Positions 25,618 to 34,488 are shown, counted from the stretch's first letter. The stretch: 64,000 bases of DNA from Acidobacteriota bacterium (GCA_902812415.1 CADDZJ010000001.1:1-64000); one strand, 5' to 3'. The notes: generated by a model from the letters alone, not told the origin. Numbers and translations are program-made.

Positions 25618-26985
25618 ATGGCAGACAAGGTAACTCGCAGAGATTTTCTACGAACGGGCGGAGTCGTGACCGCCGGGACTTTCATCTCCGGCGGCATCAA
25701 GCATCACCTGCTTGCCGATGAGCAGGGAGAACCCGCCAGGCCCATATCGGCCAACGATCATCTTCAGATTGCTTTGATCGGAGCCGGCGGGCAGGGACAG
25801 TATGACACGCGAATCGCCGCCCAAGTTCCGGGGGTGAAAGTCGTGGCGGCGTCCGACTGCTACGACGGGCGGTTGACCCACGCGAAAGAATTGTGGGGCA
25901 CCGCGATTCAGACCACCCGAGATTATCAGGAGATTCTCGCCCGCAAGGATATCGATGCGGTGATCATCGGCACGCCCGATCATTGGCACAAGCAGGCGGC
26001 TGTGGATGCGATGAAAGCGGGCAAGGATGTGTATCTCGAAAAGCCGATGATCCACCTCTACGCGGATGGCCCGGAGATTATTCAAGCTGCCCAGAGCACC
26101 GGTCGCATCATTCAGATTGGCAGCCAGCGCGTCAGCTCAATGATCTATCGCAAGGCCAAAGAGTTGCTGGCCTCAGGAGCGATTGGCGAGCTGAATATGG
26201 TTACGGCCTGGTGGGATCGCAACTCCTCAATCGGCGCCTGGAATTATTCGGTGCCGCTCGACGCCTCAACCCAGACCTGTGATTGGCCGCGCTTTCTTGG
26301 CAGCGCTCCAAAAATTCCGTGGAATCCCGAGCACTTTTTTCAGTGGAGAAAATGGAAGGCCTACGGATCAGGTGTGGCGGGTGACCTGTTTGTGCATCTA
26401 TTCAGTGGCACTCATTTTGTGACCAACACTCATGGACCGACGCGCGCCTTCGCCACCGGAGGGCTTCGCTACTGGCGCGACGGGCGGGACGTTCCAGACG
26501 TGATGCTGGGATTGTTTGATTATCCCCAGGGTTTCAATCTGAGCTTGCGCGTGAATTTTGTGGACGGCGGATCAGAAAGCGAAGGCCTGATTTTTACCGG
26601 TTCGGAAGGAACCATGACGATTGGAGGAAATGGGGTGAGCATCTCGCGTGTGCCGCGGGAGAAAGAGCCGGGATACCTGATCACAAGCTTCTCAGAGGCC
26701 ATGCAGAAAGAATTCCTTGCGAGCTACCGTAAGAAGTATCCGCTCGAACATCCCACCGGCGAGGCGTTGCTTGGAGAAGAGAAGTACGTTGCGCCGCGTT
26801 ATTACAACGACAGCTACGATCACCTCAAGAATTTTTTCGATGCCGTGCGCAGCCGCCAGCCTGTGGTGGAAGATGCTGTCTTCGGCTTTCGCGCAGCGGG
26901 GGCGGCCTTGTTGAGCAATGCCAGTTATGATCGCCACAACGTGGTTCGCTGGGATCCCGAAGCGATGAAGATTCTGGAGGATTGA
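25618..26985 (+). CDS. Tat-exported Gfo/Idh/MocA-family oxidoreductase
   Basis: A 455-residue NAD(P)-dependent oxidoreductase-like protein with a twin-arginine signal (TRRDFLRTGG, residues 6-15). The Rossmann motif is ALIGAGGQGQYDTRIAAQ and the family EKP motif is E141-K-P (DVYLEKPM), with DHWHKQAA just before. Export with a bound nucleotide is known for glucose-fructose oxidoreductase, which supports Tat use. Such proteins act on free or linked sugars; some relatives are NAD-dependent glycosidases. SD GAGCGGGG precedes ATG 25618. It lies about 150 bases after the GH27 gene, across a short GTGACGAGTGA repeat. Confidence 0.93.
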   Translation: MADKVTRRDFLRTGGVVTAGTFISGGIKHHLLADEQGEPARPISANDHLQIALIGAGGQGQYDTRIAAQVPGVKVVAASDCYDGRLTHAKELWGTAIQTTRDYQEILARKDIDAVIIGTPDHWHKQAAVDAMKAGKDVYLEKPMIHLYADGPEIIQAAQSTGRIIQIGSQRVSSMIYRKAKELLASGAIGELNMVTAWWDRNSSIGAWNYSVPLDASTQTCDWPRFLGSAPKIPWNPEHFFQWRKWKAYGSGVAGDLFVHLFSGTHFVTNTHGPTRAFATGGLRYWRDGRDVPDVMLGLFDYPQGFNLSLRVNFVDGGSESEGLIFTGSEGTMTIGGNGVSISRVPREKEPGYLITSFSEAMQKEFLASYRKKYPLEHPTGEALLGEEKYVAPRYYNDSYDHLKNFFDAVRSRQPVVEDAVFGFRAAGAALLSNASYDRHNVVRWDPEAMKILED

Positions 26986-27006
26986 TGGTTGGGCGGGTGA
27001 GGACTT

Positions 27007-27057
27007 ACCACAGAGGGCACAGAGAACACGGAGAGAAATCTCTGTGCCCTCTGTGGT
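27007..27057. repeat. 18-bp perfect inverted repeat (ACCACAGAGGGCACAGAG)
   Basis: Arms at 27007-27024 and 27040-27057 with a 15-base loop. The sequence belongs to a CACAGAG-type repeat often seen between genes in environmental genomes. As it follows the Gfo/Idh stop by 21 bases, it may serve as a transcript end. Confidence 0.7.
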
Positions 27058-27296
27058 GAAAACAACATTCAAGGTATACGGCGACGAGTGACCGCTGGCG
27101 AGAAATGCGGGCTGAACAAAATCAATAAGTTAGGATTGCTGTTTTATCCGGCTTTGCGGCCATTTTTTCAGGAAAACTGAGAAAAACGCCGGCGTTTCTT
27201 TACTGCAATGCCTGCCTCCTGTGCGCACAATCATTGACAGACAAAAGCAGGTTAGCAGGTTCCTCAATCCCAGTGGGCGTATATTTTGTATATTTT

Positions 27297-27314
27297 GTCT
27301 CATACGTATGAGAC
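27297..27314. promoter_or_regulatory. Perfect 18-bp palindrome GTCTCATACGTATGAGAC
   Basis: It is uninterrupted and perfectly self-complementary, preceded by GTATATTTTGTATATTTT. It looks like a dimeric regulator site, but it lies between two genes that converge, so no promoter use is obvious. Confidence 0.3.
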
Positions 27315-27406
27315 GTATGGAATTTGCCGGGTTTTGTCAGAAAAATGGCGCAGACCTCTGACATTCTACGAGGCCAGCCTGAAGGCAAGCGCCGGAATTC
27401 AGGGAA

Positions 27407-27973
27407 TCAATTGTCATTCTGCGGTAAATTTGGAGCACTTGATCGATCGCTGGCAGGAGGTGGCGGAGTCAAGCCGGGTCGGGCCTGCGCCAAAGGATCG
27501 ACATCCTGGGGCAGAGGGTGAGGCCCCAATCCCATTTTCATAAGGGATTTTGCATCCGGAAGACCCGTAGGATTAAAGCCGTTGGCCTGTTGGTAGCGCT
27601 TCATGGCCTCGCGAGTTTGTGCATCCCACCGGCCCGTGGGTTGCTCGTGAAGGTCGCCGGCTTGAATCAAGGCTTCTTGGATTTGCTCGGCTCGATCCCG
27701 AGGGATTTCAAGAGAGCGTGATCGGCGACTGGAAGCTCGCCGACGATGTCGAAGGGAGCGGCTGCTGTGAGGGATGAATCGGTGATGATGGCCCGCCCGC
27801 GCCATCGTGGAATGTTTGGATACTTTATGATGTTGCGGGCTTTTCGTCGTCCTCTGTGCTCCATGCGTCTTTTTGCTGGAGCGAGCCAGGGCATAAACGG
27901 GGACAAGACAAAGAATCAATCCAAAGGTCAGAAGTCTGCTGCGAATATTATGTAACTTCCACTTCAATCGCAT
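27407..27973 (-). CDS. Secreted peptidoglycan-binding-like domain protein
   Basis: A 188-residue exported protein. The N-terminal signal is LLTFGLILCLVPVYALA after a basic region. A Lys/Ser/His-rich linker follows, then one PG_binding_1-type three-helix domain (about residues 95-147, RAEQIQEALIQAGDLHEQPT then WDAQTREAMKRYQQANGFNP) and a Pro-rich tail. The domain is thought to bind cell-wall peptidoglycan. SD GGAGG stands three bases before ATG 27973. It lies alone, 139 bases from the HtrA stop on the same strand and downstream of it. Confidence 0.85.
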   Translation of the reverse strand: MRLKWKLHNIRSRLLTFGLILCLVPVYALARSSKKTHGAQRTTKSPQHHKVSKHSTMARAGHHHRFIPHSSRSLRHRRRASSRRSRSLEIPRDRAEQIQEALIQAGDLHEQPTGRWDAQTREAMKRYQQANGFNPTGLPDAKSLMKMGLGPHPLPQDVDPLAQARPGLTPPPPASDRSSAPNLPQNDN

Positions 27974-28111
27974 TTACCTCCAGGTCAGGTTGTCCCCCCT
28001 TTCTCTGGTGAATTTTTCCCAAAAGCAATTCATTGTGAAATACGCCCACTCGAGTTTCACAATGCATCTTGTAAGGCGCGCCCTGCGATTTGATGCGGGC
28101 GCGGTCCGCCC

Positions 28112-29686
28112 CTACGGAAGCCGGTCGGCAAGATAATAAGTAGTGTAGCCCCGACCATTGCGCCGCGCGATCCAGAGGAGCACGTCCTGCCCCGACTTCA
28201 ACTGCGATTGCAGGCGATTAAAATCGTCCACCGAATGCACTTCCGCATGATTGATGCTGAGGATCACGTCGAAGCGCTGAAGTTCAAGGTCATCGGCAAG
28301 GCTGCCCGGCCTGACATCGTCCACCACAACTCCATCCGGATGTCCCAGGTGCAACTGGTCGCCAAGTTGCTTAGCTTCATCCGGACTAAGAGCCTTCACC
28401 GACATCCCTAACGCGCCGCCCGTATGCTCTTCCGAGCCTTCGCCGGATTGATCATCCGGCGCGCTGGTCTGGCTCCCGGCCACAATCTTGCTCCAGTCGC
28501 CCACCGTCACGTCGGCCGTCATCGGTTTGCGGTCGCGCAGGTAATCGACGCGCAGCTTTGCGCCGGGCTCGGAGTTGGAAACGATGGCCAGTAATTCATC
28601 GCCGCTGTGGATGGGCTTGGAATTGATGGATGTAATCACATCGCCGCGCTTCATTCCGGCCCGCTCGGCAGGGCTTCCGGCTTCGATGCTCTGCACCACC
28701 ACGCCATGGTCGGCTCCAAAACTGCGCAACAGGGCGTCATTCTGATCGGGAACGAAGCTCACTCCGATGGCCCCGCGCCGCACCGTGCCCGTGCTGATAA
28801 TGGAGTTGTAGACCTTCTGCGCGATTTGGGAGGGGATGGCGAAACCTACGCCATCAGAGCTGCCGCGGGTTGTGGCGATGGCGGTGTTAATGCCGATAAC
28901 CTGCCCGGCCAGATTGACCAGCGGACCGCCGCTATTTCCCGGATTAATCGCAGCGTCGGTCTGAATGAAGTGTTTGAACTCGCCCTCCATCCCCTGCTCG
29001 ATGGTGCGCCCTTTGGCGCTGACAATGCCCGCAGTTACGGTGGCGTTCAAGCCGAACGGACTGCCGATGGCGAGCACCCAATCTCCGACGCGCATGGCGT
29101 CAGAATCGCCCAGTTGAGCAGCGACCAGGGGCTGGCTGGCATTAATCTTAATGACCGCAAGGTCCGTCCAGCGGTCATAGCCGACAATCTTTGCGGGATA
29201 CCCGCGGGTGGATTCATCCTGACCCTTCAGATGCACGCGAATGAAGTCCACAGGTTGACCGTTATCCTGCATGACCACATGATAGTTGGTGAGCACATAT
29301 CCATTCTTGTCAAGGATAACGCCTGAACCCAGGCTTTCCTGCTGAAGATGGTGCGGCAGGCCGTCGGGGCCGAATTGATGGAAAAAGCGGTTGAACCAGT
29401 CGCCGTAAGGATTGTCTCCGCGAGGACCCTTGCTGGAAAAACGGACCGTGGATTCCGTATTGATATTCACCACGGCAGGGCCTACCCTGCGGGCAATCTC
29501 AGCAAATGAGTTGGAGAGCTCCACGGGAGAAACGATGGAGAGAGGTTTGGCATCCGGCGCCACGGGCAGAACTCTCGCGGCCCGCACGCCATGAGAAACG
29601 AAGCTTCCAATAAGAATGCCGATCCCCAAGGTCAGGGCAATCACCAACACTGCCCAGTAACGGCGAATATTCAGAGTAGCTCGCAT
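28112..29686 (-). CDS. HtrA/DegP-type periplasmic serine protease with two PDZ domains
   Basis: A 524-residue Do-like protease for envelope protein quality control. There is an N-terminal membrane anchor or signal (YWAVLVIALTLGIGILIGSF), a trypsin-like domain with the triad His136 (VLTNYHVV), Asp175 (TDLAVIKI) and Ser252 (NPGNSGGPL), a first PDZ (about 310-400, AERAGMKRGDVITSINSKPI) and a second PDZ (about 425-520, LADDLELQRFDVILSINHAE). ATG 29686 is chosen; a longer frame back to 29788 has no recognisable anchor before it and no Shine-Dalgarno. It is divergent from the FadR-like gene at 29847. Confidence 0.95.
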   Translation of the reverse strand: MRATLNIRRYWAVLVIALTLGIGILIGSFVSHGVRAARVLPVAPDAKPLSIVSPVELSNSFAEIARRVGPAVVNINTESTVRFSSKGPRGDNPYGDWFNRFFHQFGPDGLPHHLQQESLGSGVILDKNGYVLTNYHVVMQDNGQPVDFIRVHLKGQDESTRGYPAKIVGYDRWTDLAVIKINASQPLVAAQLGDSDAMRVGDWVLAIGSPFGLNATVTAGIVSAKGRTIEQGMEGEFKHFIQTDAAINPGNSGGPLVNLAGQVIGINTAIATTRGSSDGVGFAIPSQIAQKVYNSIISTGTVRRGAIGVSFVPDQNDALLRSFGADHGVVVQSIEAGSPAERAGMKRGDVITSINSKPIHSGDELLAIVSNSEPGAKLRVDYLRDRKPMTADVTVGDWSKIVAGSQTSAPDDQSGEGSEEHTGGALGMSVKALSPDEAKQLGDQLHLGHPDGVVVDDVRPGSLADDLELQRFDVILSINHAEVHSVDDFNRLQSQLKSGQDVLLWIARRNGRGYTTYYLADRLP

Positions 29687-29846
29687 ACCGTGATGATGGG
29701 GCGCTTCGCAGGTCACACCCCTCTCGCTCCCATTCTTTGAAGCATTATACACCGACTTTTGCAACATCCTATGAGAAATGTGTGGCAAGCGCCGCCCCAG
29801 AGCTACATGAGAACTTCAGTATATGATTATGATAGGATAGGTTTTA

Positions 29847-30647
29847 ATGGCTAGAATTGAGATGTTGCCCGCCAATAGCCTTGATAAAAAAGCCGATGAG
29901 CCTGGACTGGTATTGCGTCCAATTGAAAGGGTTGGCATTAATGAACAGATCCTTTCGCGCTTGAAATCGTTTCTGGAACAAAAGCATCTGAAAGTGGGCT
30001 CAAAGCTGCCTTCCGAACGGAATCTCGCCGCCCTCCTCCAGGTCAGCCGCCCTTCCATCCGCGAAGTTTTGCGGGGACTTGCGATTCTCGGAATCGTGAA
30101 ATCGAAGCAGGGAGACGGCACTTATCTTGCAGCTTCCTTGCACAGGATTTTAAGCCTTCCCGATCAGATTCTGACCTTGCAAGAAAGCCTGAATCTCGTC
30201 GAAGTTGCCGAGGCCCGGTCAGCCATTGAGCCGGTGGTGGCGTCTTTGGCAGCCACCCGCGCTTCACAGGAGGACTTGCAGCGGGTTCGGGAACAACTCC
30301 AGGCGATGAAAGAAAGCGTGGAAGATCGAATCCGCTTTCTTCAGCACGATCTTGAGTTCCACCTGGCAATCATGAAAGCCTGCGGCAACGAAGTTTTAAA
30401 GCGGATGATGTCCGTTGTTTTGGAAAAGCTTTTTGACCATAGCCGCCAGGTGGCGCAGAACTATAGCGACCTCTCGAAAATCTGGCGCCTGCACGAAGAG
30501 ATCTATAAGGCTCTCTGCCGCCGTGATTCGCGCGCCGCGCGCGCCGCAATGATCCGTCATATGAAAATCAGCAAAGCTGATAATGCTCGCCTGGCGCGCC
30601 CTCAGGCTTCAACCAGCGATCAAGTGGAGACCACACGGTCGGCGTAG
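29847..30647 (+). CDS. FadR-subfamily GntR transcriptional regulator
   Basis: A 266-residue DNA-binding protein: winged helix (about residues 30-98, LKVGSKLPSERNLAALLQVS then SIREVLRGLAILGIVKSKQG) and an all-helical FCD ligand domain (about 110-240, with LEFHLAIMKACGN and the metal-type LHEEIYKALCRRD). FCD proteins sense organic acids or sugar acids such as hexuronates, gluconate or lactate. An in-frame ATG sits 10 bases after GATAGGATAGG. It is divergent from htrA and has no metabolic neighbour directly downstream, so its targets are not evident here. Confidence 0.92.
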   Translation: MARIEMLPANSLDKKADEPGLVLRPIERVGINEQILSRLKSFLEQKHLKVGSKLPSERNLAALLQVSRPSIREVLRGLAILGIVKSKQGDGTYLAASLHRILSLPDQILTLQESLNLVEVAEARSAIEPVVASLAATRASQEDLQRVREQLQAMKESVEDRIRFLQHDLEFHLAIMKACGNEVLKRMMSVVLEKLFDHSRQVAQNYSDLSKIWRLHEEIYKALCRRDSRAARAAMIRHMKISKADNARLARPQASTSDQVETTRSA

Positions 30648-30803
30648 CCGTCAGCGAAACCCGGTGTGAAGCATCAGAACTGATTTGCAAGCTTAATCCT
30701 GCCAAGTGTATTATTTCCCTACTGTTCTGAAATTGTAAGTCGGGCTGACAAGCGGCTGTTAAGCAACGGTTCCAGAGTCTGCATGAACGGGCTGAAAGAT
30801 GCG

Positions 30804-30874
30804 TTGTCGCGGCGATGTCCCTATCGGCGAAGCGATGGAAAACAAAAAGCCGGCGGTGAGGATGCCGCCGCTAC
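30804..30874. repeat. Two-hairpin module related to 23678
   Basis: GCGGCGAT...ATCGGCG forms one hairpin and GGCGG-tgaggat-CCGCC the second, ending in GCTAC. The stem sequence differs from other copies while staying paired. Confidence 0.5.
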
Positions 30875-30906
30875 GAAGATAGTTTTCACACAGACTCTCC
30901 CTAGCC

Positions 30907-31034
30907 CTGTCATTCTGACTGAGTGGAGCACAGCGAAGCGAAGAATCACTGCATTTCAGCTTGGAGAAACTCTGCGAAGTGGCTCGACATTCGCAGATAA
31001 ATACGGGGATTCTTCACTGCGTTCAGAATGACTA
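30907..31034. repeat. TCATTCTGA / TCAGAATGA inverted unit
   Basis: It begins with GTCATTCTGACTGAG and CGAAGCGAAGAATCACTG and ends with GGGATTCTTCACTGCG and TTCAGAATGACT. Comparable units lie at 43096-43236 and 47466-47672, with half units at 16973, 20651, 36652 and 49031. Confidence 0.65.
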
Positions 31035-31115
31035 AGGTTGAAGACTGTGTCCTGTTCCCGAAATCAAATTAGTTTGGAACAGTAATAGGGCGACTTTTGG
31101 AATAACAGATAAACC

Positions 31116-32165
31116 ATGATCGTGACCATCCGCGAAGTAGCGGTTGACGCCAGGGTTTCGACGGCGACCGTCTCCCACGTGCTCAATAAAACCGGTCAGG
31201 TGAGCCGCGAAACTCGGCGCAGGGTTCTCGCCGCGGCCAAAAGGTTGGGCTATGTCCCCAATCAGCACGCCAGAAGCCTGGCCTTTGGCCGCAGCCGCAC
31301 TTTTGGGATGATCGTCTCCGACGTGGAGAATCCTTTCTTCCCTGAAGTCTTCAGAAGCTTTGAGAACCGCGCGCAGGAACTGGGCTATGAAGTGACGCTC
31401 AGCGATACGCGCTACGAGCCCAGGCTCATGAGACGAGCCGCGGAAAGGATGCTTCGGCACAAGGTGGGAGGAGTCGCCATCATGACTTCGGAGATGAGCC
31501 CGCCTTTGATCAAGGAGATTGTCCGTCACCAGATTGCCGTAATCTGCCTGGACGGCAGCTCGTGCCGCCCGCTGGTGGCCAGCATCAAAATCGATTACTT
31601 TTCGGGCATCCGGCAAGTGGTGGAGCACCTTTTCCGGCTAGGACACCGCCGGATGGTCTTTGTGGGAGGGAAGGCAACGCTCAAGTCAAACCTTGCCCGG
31701 CAACGAGCCTACATCGAATGCATGCGCGCCCTTTCGCTCGAACCAGGAGCCACATTGCACGGCAACCTTCGCTTTGAGGGCGGCTATTCGGCGGGCCTCG
31801 AAATTCTGGGGATGTCTCCTCTGCCCACAGCCGTTGTCACCATCAATGACCTCACCGCAATCGGCGTGATCAAGGCGCTCCGGCAGGGTGGATTGCGAGT
31901 CCCTGAGGATGTCTCCGTAGCTGGGTTTGATAAGACGGAGATTGCGGAATACGTCCTGCCGCCACTCACCACGGTGGATATCCAGCGGGAGTTGCTAGGG
32001 CGACTGGCTGCGGATGCTTTGCATGAGCTTTCTTCCACTCCAAACGCCCCAGGCAAGGAATATGTGATTCCGACGAGCCTAGTTACAGGGGAGTCCACCG
32101 GCCCCGCAGGCTCTCCCAGGACGTTAAGGCCGGGAAGGACTATTCCGCCGGGAGGTCAGGTATGA
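31116..32165 (+). CDS. LacI-family transcriptional regulator
   Basis: A 349-residue repressor-type protein with a LacI helix-turn-helix (residues 4-50, TIREVAVDARVSTATVSHVL then SRETRRRVLAAAKRLGYVPN) and a periplasmic-binding-like sensor domain (FGMIVSDVENPFFPEVF, FRLGHRRMVFVGG, TAVVTINDLTAIGVIKALRQ, PEDVSVAGFDKTEIAEYVLP). It should respond to a sugar. Its stop overlaps the ATG of the O-methyltransferase-like gene (ATGA at 32162-32165), so the two are co-translated. An operator is not evident. Confidence 0.94.
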   Translation: MIVTIREVAVDARVSTATVSHVLNKTGQVSRETRRRVLAAAKRLGYVPNQHARSLAFGRSRTFGMIVSDVENPFFPEVFRSFENRAQELGYEVTLSDTRYEPRLMRRAAERMLRHKVGGVAIMTSEMSPPLIKEIVRHQIAVICLDGSSCRPLVASIKIDYFSGIRQVVEHLFRLGHRRMVFVGGKATLKSNLARQRAYIECMRALSLEPGATLHGNLRFEGGYSAGLEILGMSPLPTAVVTINDLTAIGVIKALRQGGLRVPEDVSVAGFDKTEIAEYVLPPLTTVDIQRELLGRLAADALHELSSTPNAPGKEYVIPTSLVTGESTGPAGSPRTLRPGRTIPPGGQV

Positions 32166-32860
32166 GAACGGGCGCGGCTATGAATTTCCTGCGAAGGGTC
32201 GTTGATCATCGCCGTCTCCGTGCCGGATGGCAATGTCGATTCAGGACGCTGGCTGTGTTCTTGTTGGTGATCCCGTGCGGCCTGCTCCAAGCGCAATCAA
32301 GCGGCTCGGACGCGCGGGCGCAGGCGAGGCTTAACTGGATGCGCGAGCATCAACCGGGCATGTGGAACGTAGCGCCGAGCGAAGGCCAGTGGCTGCAGGA
32401 TGAGATTGTGAGGACTGGCGCAAAGCGGGCGCTCGAAGTGGGCGCTTCCAACGGCTATTCCGGCATCTGGATCGCCCTGGGATTGCGCGAAACCGGCGGC
32501 CATCTGATTACACTCGAGATTGACTCGCATCGCGCGCAACTTGCGCAGCAGAATTTCAAAGCCGCGGGCGTCAGCTCCCTGATCACGCTCCGGCTGGGCG
32601 ATGCCCGCAAGATCATCCCTCAACTTCAGGGACCGTTTGACTTTGTCTTTATTGACGCTGCCAAAGACCAGTATGTGGACTACCTGCAACTGGCGAAGCC
32701 GAAAGTGCGCGTCGGGGGAGTTATCGTAGCCCATAACGTCACGGACCTGCGCTCGCTGGTGGAGGATTACATTCATGCCATCACAACCGATCCTGAACTC
32801 ACGACCACTTTCGTCAACGCCGGCCCCGGCGGGTTTTCAGTGAGCGTCAAGCAGAAGTAG
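32162..32860 (+). CDS. O-methyltransferase family 3-like protein with signal peptide
   Basis: A 232-residue SAM-dependent methyltransferase fold of the catechol/caffeoyl-CoA O-methyltransferase type. SAM motif ALEVGASNGYSGIWIA, acidic Glu/Asp loop (LITLEIDSHRAQLA), DARKIIP and the metal-binding strand FDFVFIDAAKDQYVDYLQ are present. The unusual point is the N-terminus: a basic region and the hydrophobic LAVFLLVIPCGLLQAQ, ending in a signal-peptidase-like A-x-A/Q site, predict export or anchoring although SAM is cytoplasmic. It is translationally coupled to the LacI gene. The start may also be Met7 (32180). The substrate is unknown. Confidence 0.87.
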   Translation: MRTGAAMNFLRRVVDHRRLRAGWQCRFRTLAVFLLVIPCGLLQAQSSGSDARAQARLNWMREHQPGMWNVAPSEGQWLQDEIVRTGAKRALEVGASNGYSGIWIALGLRETGGHLITLEIDSHRAQLAQQNFKAAGVSSLITLRLGDARKIIPQLQGPFDFVFIDAAKDQYVDYLQLAKPKVRVGGVIVAHNVTDLRSLVEDYIHAITTDPELTTTFVNAGPGGFSVSVKQK

Positions 32861-32905
32861 CGACGCCTTCGGCGCGGTGAGCAAGTAAAGGACCATCACT
32901 CGATC

Positions 32906-34378
32906 TTGCCGTCAACTTCCGACCCAATTTTGCGCGTAGCCGTTCTCGGCGGGGGAATTACCGGACTCGCCGCGGCCTATATGCTTGCCCGCGCCGCAAG
33001 CGCGGCCGCACCTCTTGAAATCAGTCTGTTTGAAGCCGGCGACCGGCTTGGCGGGCTGATACAAACCGAACAGTGGGAAGATTTCATTCTGGAGGGCGGG
33101 CCTGACAGCTTTCTAACCGAAAAGCTGGATGCCATCGCTTTCTGCCGGGAACTGGGGTTGGAGAGTGCGTTCCTGGGCTCCAACGATGCCAGGCGTCGCA
33201 CTTATATCCTTCATCAAGGCCGCCTTGCTCAGATTCCTGCCGGGATGGCGCTGTTCGCTTCCAGGCGCTTTGTGCCGGCGCTGATTTCACCGCTTTTTCC
33301 GTTGGAAACCAAACTGCGAATCCTTCGTGAGGGCTTAAGCAGCCGTGCTGCGGATGCGCAAACTTCGCGCAGAGATGAGTCAGTGGCGGATTATATCAGC
33401 CGTCGTTTTGGCCCAGGAATGCTTGAAAACTTTATCGAGCCAATGCTGGCCGGCGTCTATGGCGGCGAACCGGAGAATCTCAGCGCTCAGTCGGTGCTTT
33501 CGCGTTTTGGGCAATCCGAAGAGCGATCCGCAAAGCTCACTCGCGGCAAGATTGCGATCCAAAAAGGGGCGGGGAAGTCGGCTTCGATCTTCACGACGCT
33601 GAAAGAAGGGATGGGGCAGCTTACGCGCGCCGTCGAGCGACAGCTTGCTTTGGCTGAAAAATCGGGCATTTTTCGGCTTTGCCTGCGTCAGAGGGTTCGT
33701 TCGATTGAGCGGCTCCATTTAGATCGTGCTGGCGAAACGCCGCGCCCGGCTTATGGCATCCATCTTGAGGGCGGAACGCATTTTGAAGTCGATGCCGTCA
33801 TTCTGGCCCTTCCCGCCTTTGAGTGCGCAAGGTTGTTGAGGCCGATCAGTTCCAGGCTGGCTGATCTGCTCTCCTCGATTCCATACACCTCGGCGGTGAC
33901 CGTAGCCCTGTGTTACTGCGCGGCTCCTCCCAACCTGCCCGGCGGCTTTGGCTTTCTTGTGCCGCGAAGCTCGGGAGGGAAGTTGCTGGCCTGCACGTTT
34001 GTCCACAATAAATTTGATTTTCGCGCTCCGCATGGCGGCGCCCTTCTTCGCTGCTTTCTGGGCGGCGCGCGGCAACCCGGCGTTGAAGCAATGGAGAATC
34101 ATGAACTGGTTGCGATCGTTCTGACCGAACTGAGGAAAATCCTGAATCTGATGAAGGAGCCGTCTTTTTCGCGTGTCTGGCGATGGCCCCAGGCTATGCC
34201 GCAGTACAACGTGGGCCATGCTGATCGGGTGCGAGAAATCGAGAAGGAAATAGGAAACTATCCGGGGCTGTTTCTGGCGGGGAATGCCTGGTCGGGAGTT
34301 GGAATCTCCGATTGCATTCGCACGGCGAAGTCTGCGGCCACGAAGGTATTGCAAATGGCAGACGGCTCTCATTACTGA
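32906..34378 (+). CDS. hemY: Protoporphyrinogen/coproporphyrinogen oxidase (HemY/CgoX type)
   Basis: A 490-residue FAD enzyme of haem synthesis that oxidises (copro)porphyrinogen III to the porphyrin. The dinucleotide-binding motif VAVLGGGITGLAAAYMLARA, ISLFEAGDRLGGLIQTE and EGGPDSFLTEK are at the N-terminus. The family motif RRFGPGMLENFIEPMLAGVY comes next, and the C-terminal FAD segment is GLFLAGNAWSGVGISDCIRT. The start is a TTG at 32906 with AAAGGA about 13 bases upstream; no ATG fits. No other haem genes lie in the window. Whether it is of protoporphyrin or coproporphyrin type cannot be decided by eye. Confidence 0.93.
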   Translation: MPSTSDPILRVAVLGGGITGLAAAYMLARAASAAAPLEISLFEAGDRLGGLIQTEQWEDFILEGGPDSFLTEKLDAIAFCRELGLESAFLGSNDARRRTYILHQGRLAQIPAGMALFASRRFVPALISPLFPLETKLRILREGLSSRAADAQTSRRDESVADYISRRFGPGMLENFIEPMLAGVYGGEPENLSAQSVLSRFGQSEERSAKLTRGKIAIQKGAGKSASIFTTLKEGMGQLTRAVERQLALAEKSGIFRLCLRQRVRSIERLHLDRAGETPRPAYGIHLEGGTHFEVDAVILALPAFECARLLRPISSRLADLLSSIPYTSAVTVALCYCAAPPNLPGGFGFLVPRSSGGKLLACTFVHNKFDFRAPHGGALLRCFLGGARQPGVEAMENHELVAIVLTELRKILNLMKEPSFSRVWRWPQAMPQYNVGHADRVREIEKEIGNYPGLFLAGNAWSGVGISDCIRTAKSAATKVLQMADGSHY

Positions 34379-34383
34379 GGCCC

Positions 34384-34488
34384 GCAAATTACAGTGACAA
34401 CATTTTCTGTAGCGGCGCTGTCCTCAGCGCGGAAAAATCGCCGGTGGGGACACCGGCGCTACAGCAGAGGTTATCACTGTAATTTGCA
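34384..34488. repeat. 105-bp MITE-like element with 18-bp terminal inverted repeats, copy 1
   Basis: The left end GCAAATTACAGTGACAAC matches the inverted right end at 17 of 18 positions. The inside holds GCGCTG-tcct-CAGCGC and CGCCGGTG-ggga-CACCGGCG hairpins. An equal-length copy lies at 49336-49440 and a partial copy, inverted inside, at 55312-55400. It sits just after hemY and before the nrdR stop. Confidence 0.85.

Larger units (their letters stand above)
26986..27406. other. 421-bp spacer between convergent genes with two palindromes
   Basis: No gene is supported. It holds an 18-bp perfect inverted repeat with a 15-base loop (27007-27057) of the CCACAGAGG-CACAGAG family, and an 18-bp uninterrupted palindrome at 27297-27314 preceded by two TATATTTTG words. 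Small open frames here lack start signals. Confidence 0.6.
30648..31115. other. 468-bp spacer with two repeat families
   Basis: No gene is supported. It holds a two-hairpin GTAGCGGCG-like module (30804-30874) and a TCATTCTGA...CAGAATGACT unit (30907-31034) whose ends are inverted copies. The last 80 bases should hold the LacI gene promoter; no clear -35/-10 pair was found. Confidence 0.6.

Noticed and set aside
27286-27543. 85-codon plus-strand frame overlapping the 3' end of the peptidoglycan-binding protein gene
   Set aside because: It starts inside the TATATTTT/palindrome stretch and runs opposite a gene with a clear signal peptide and domain.
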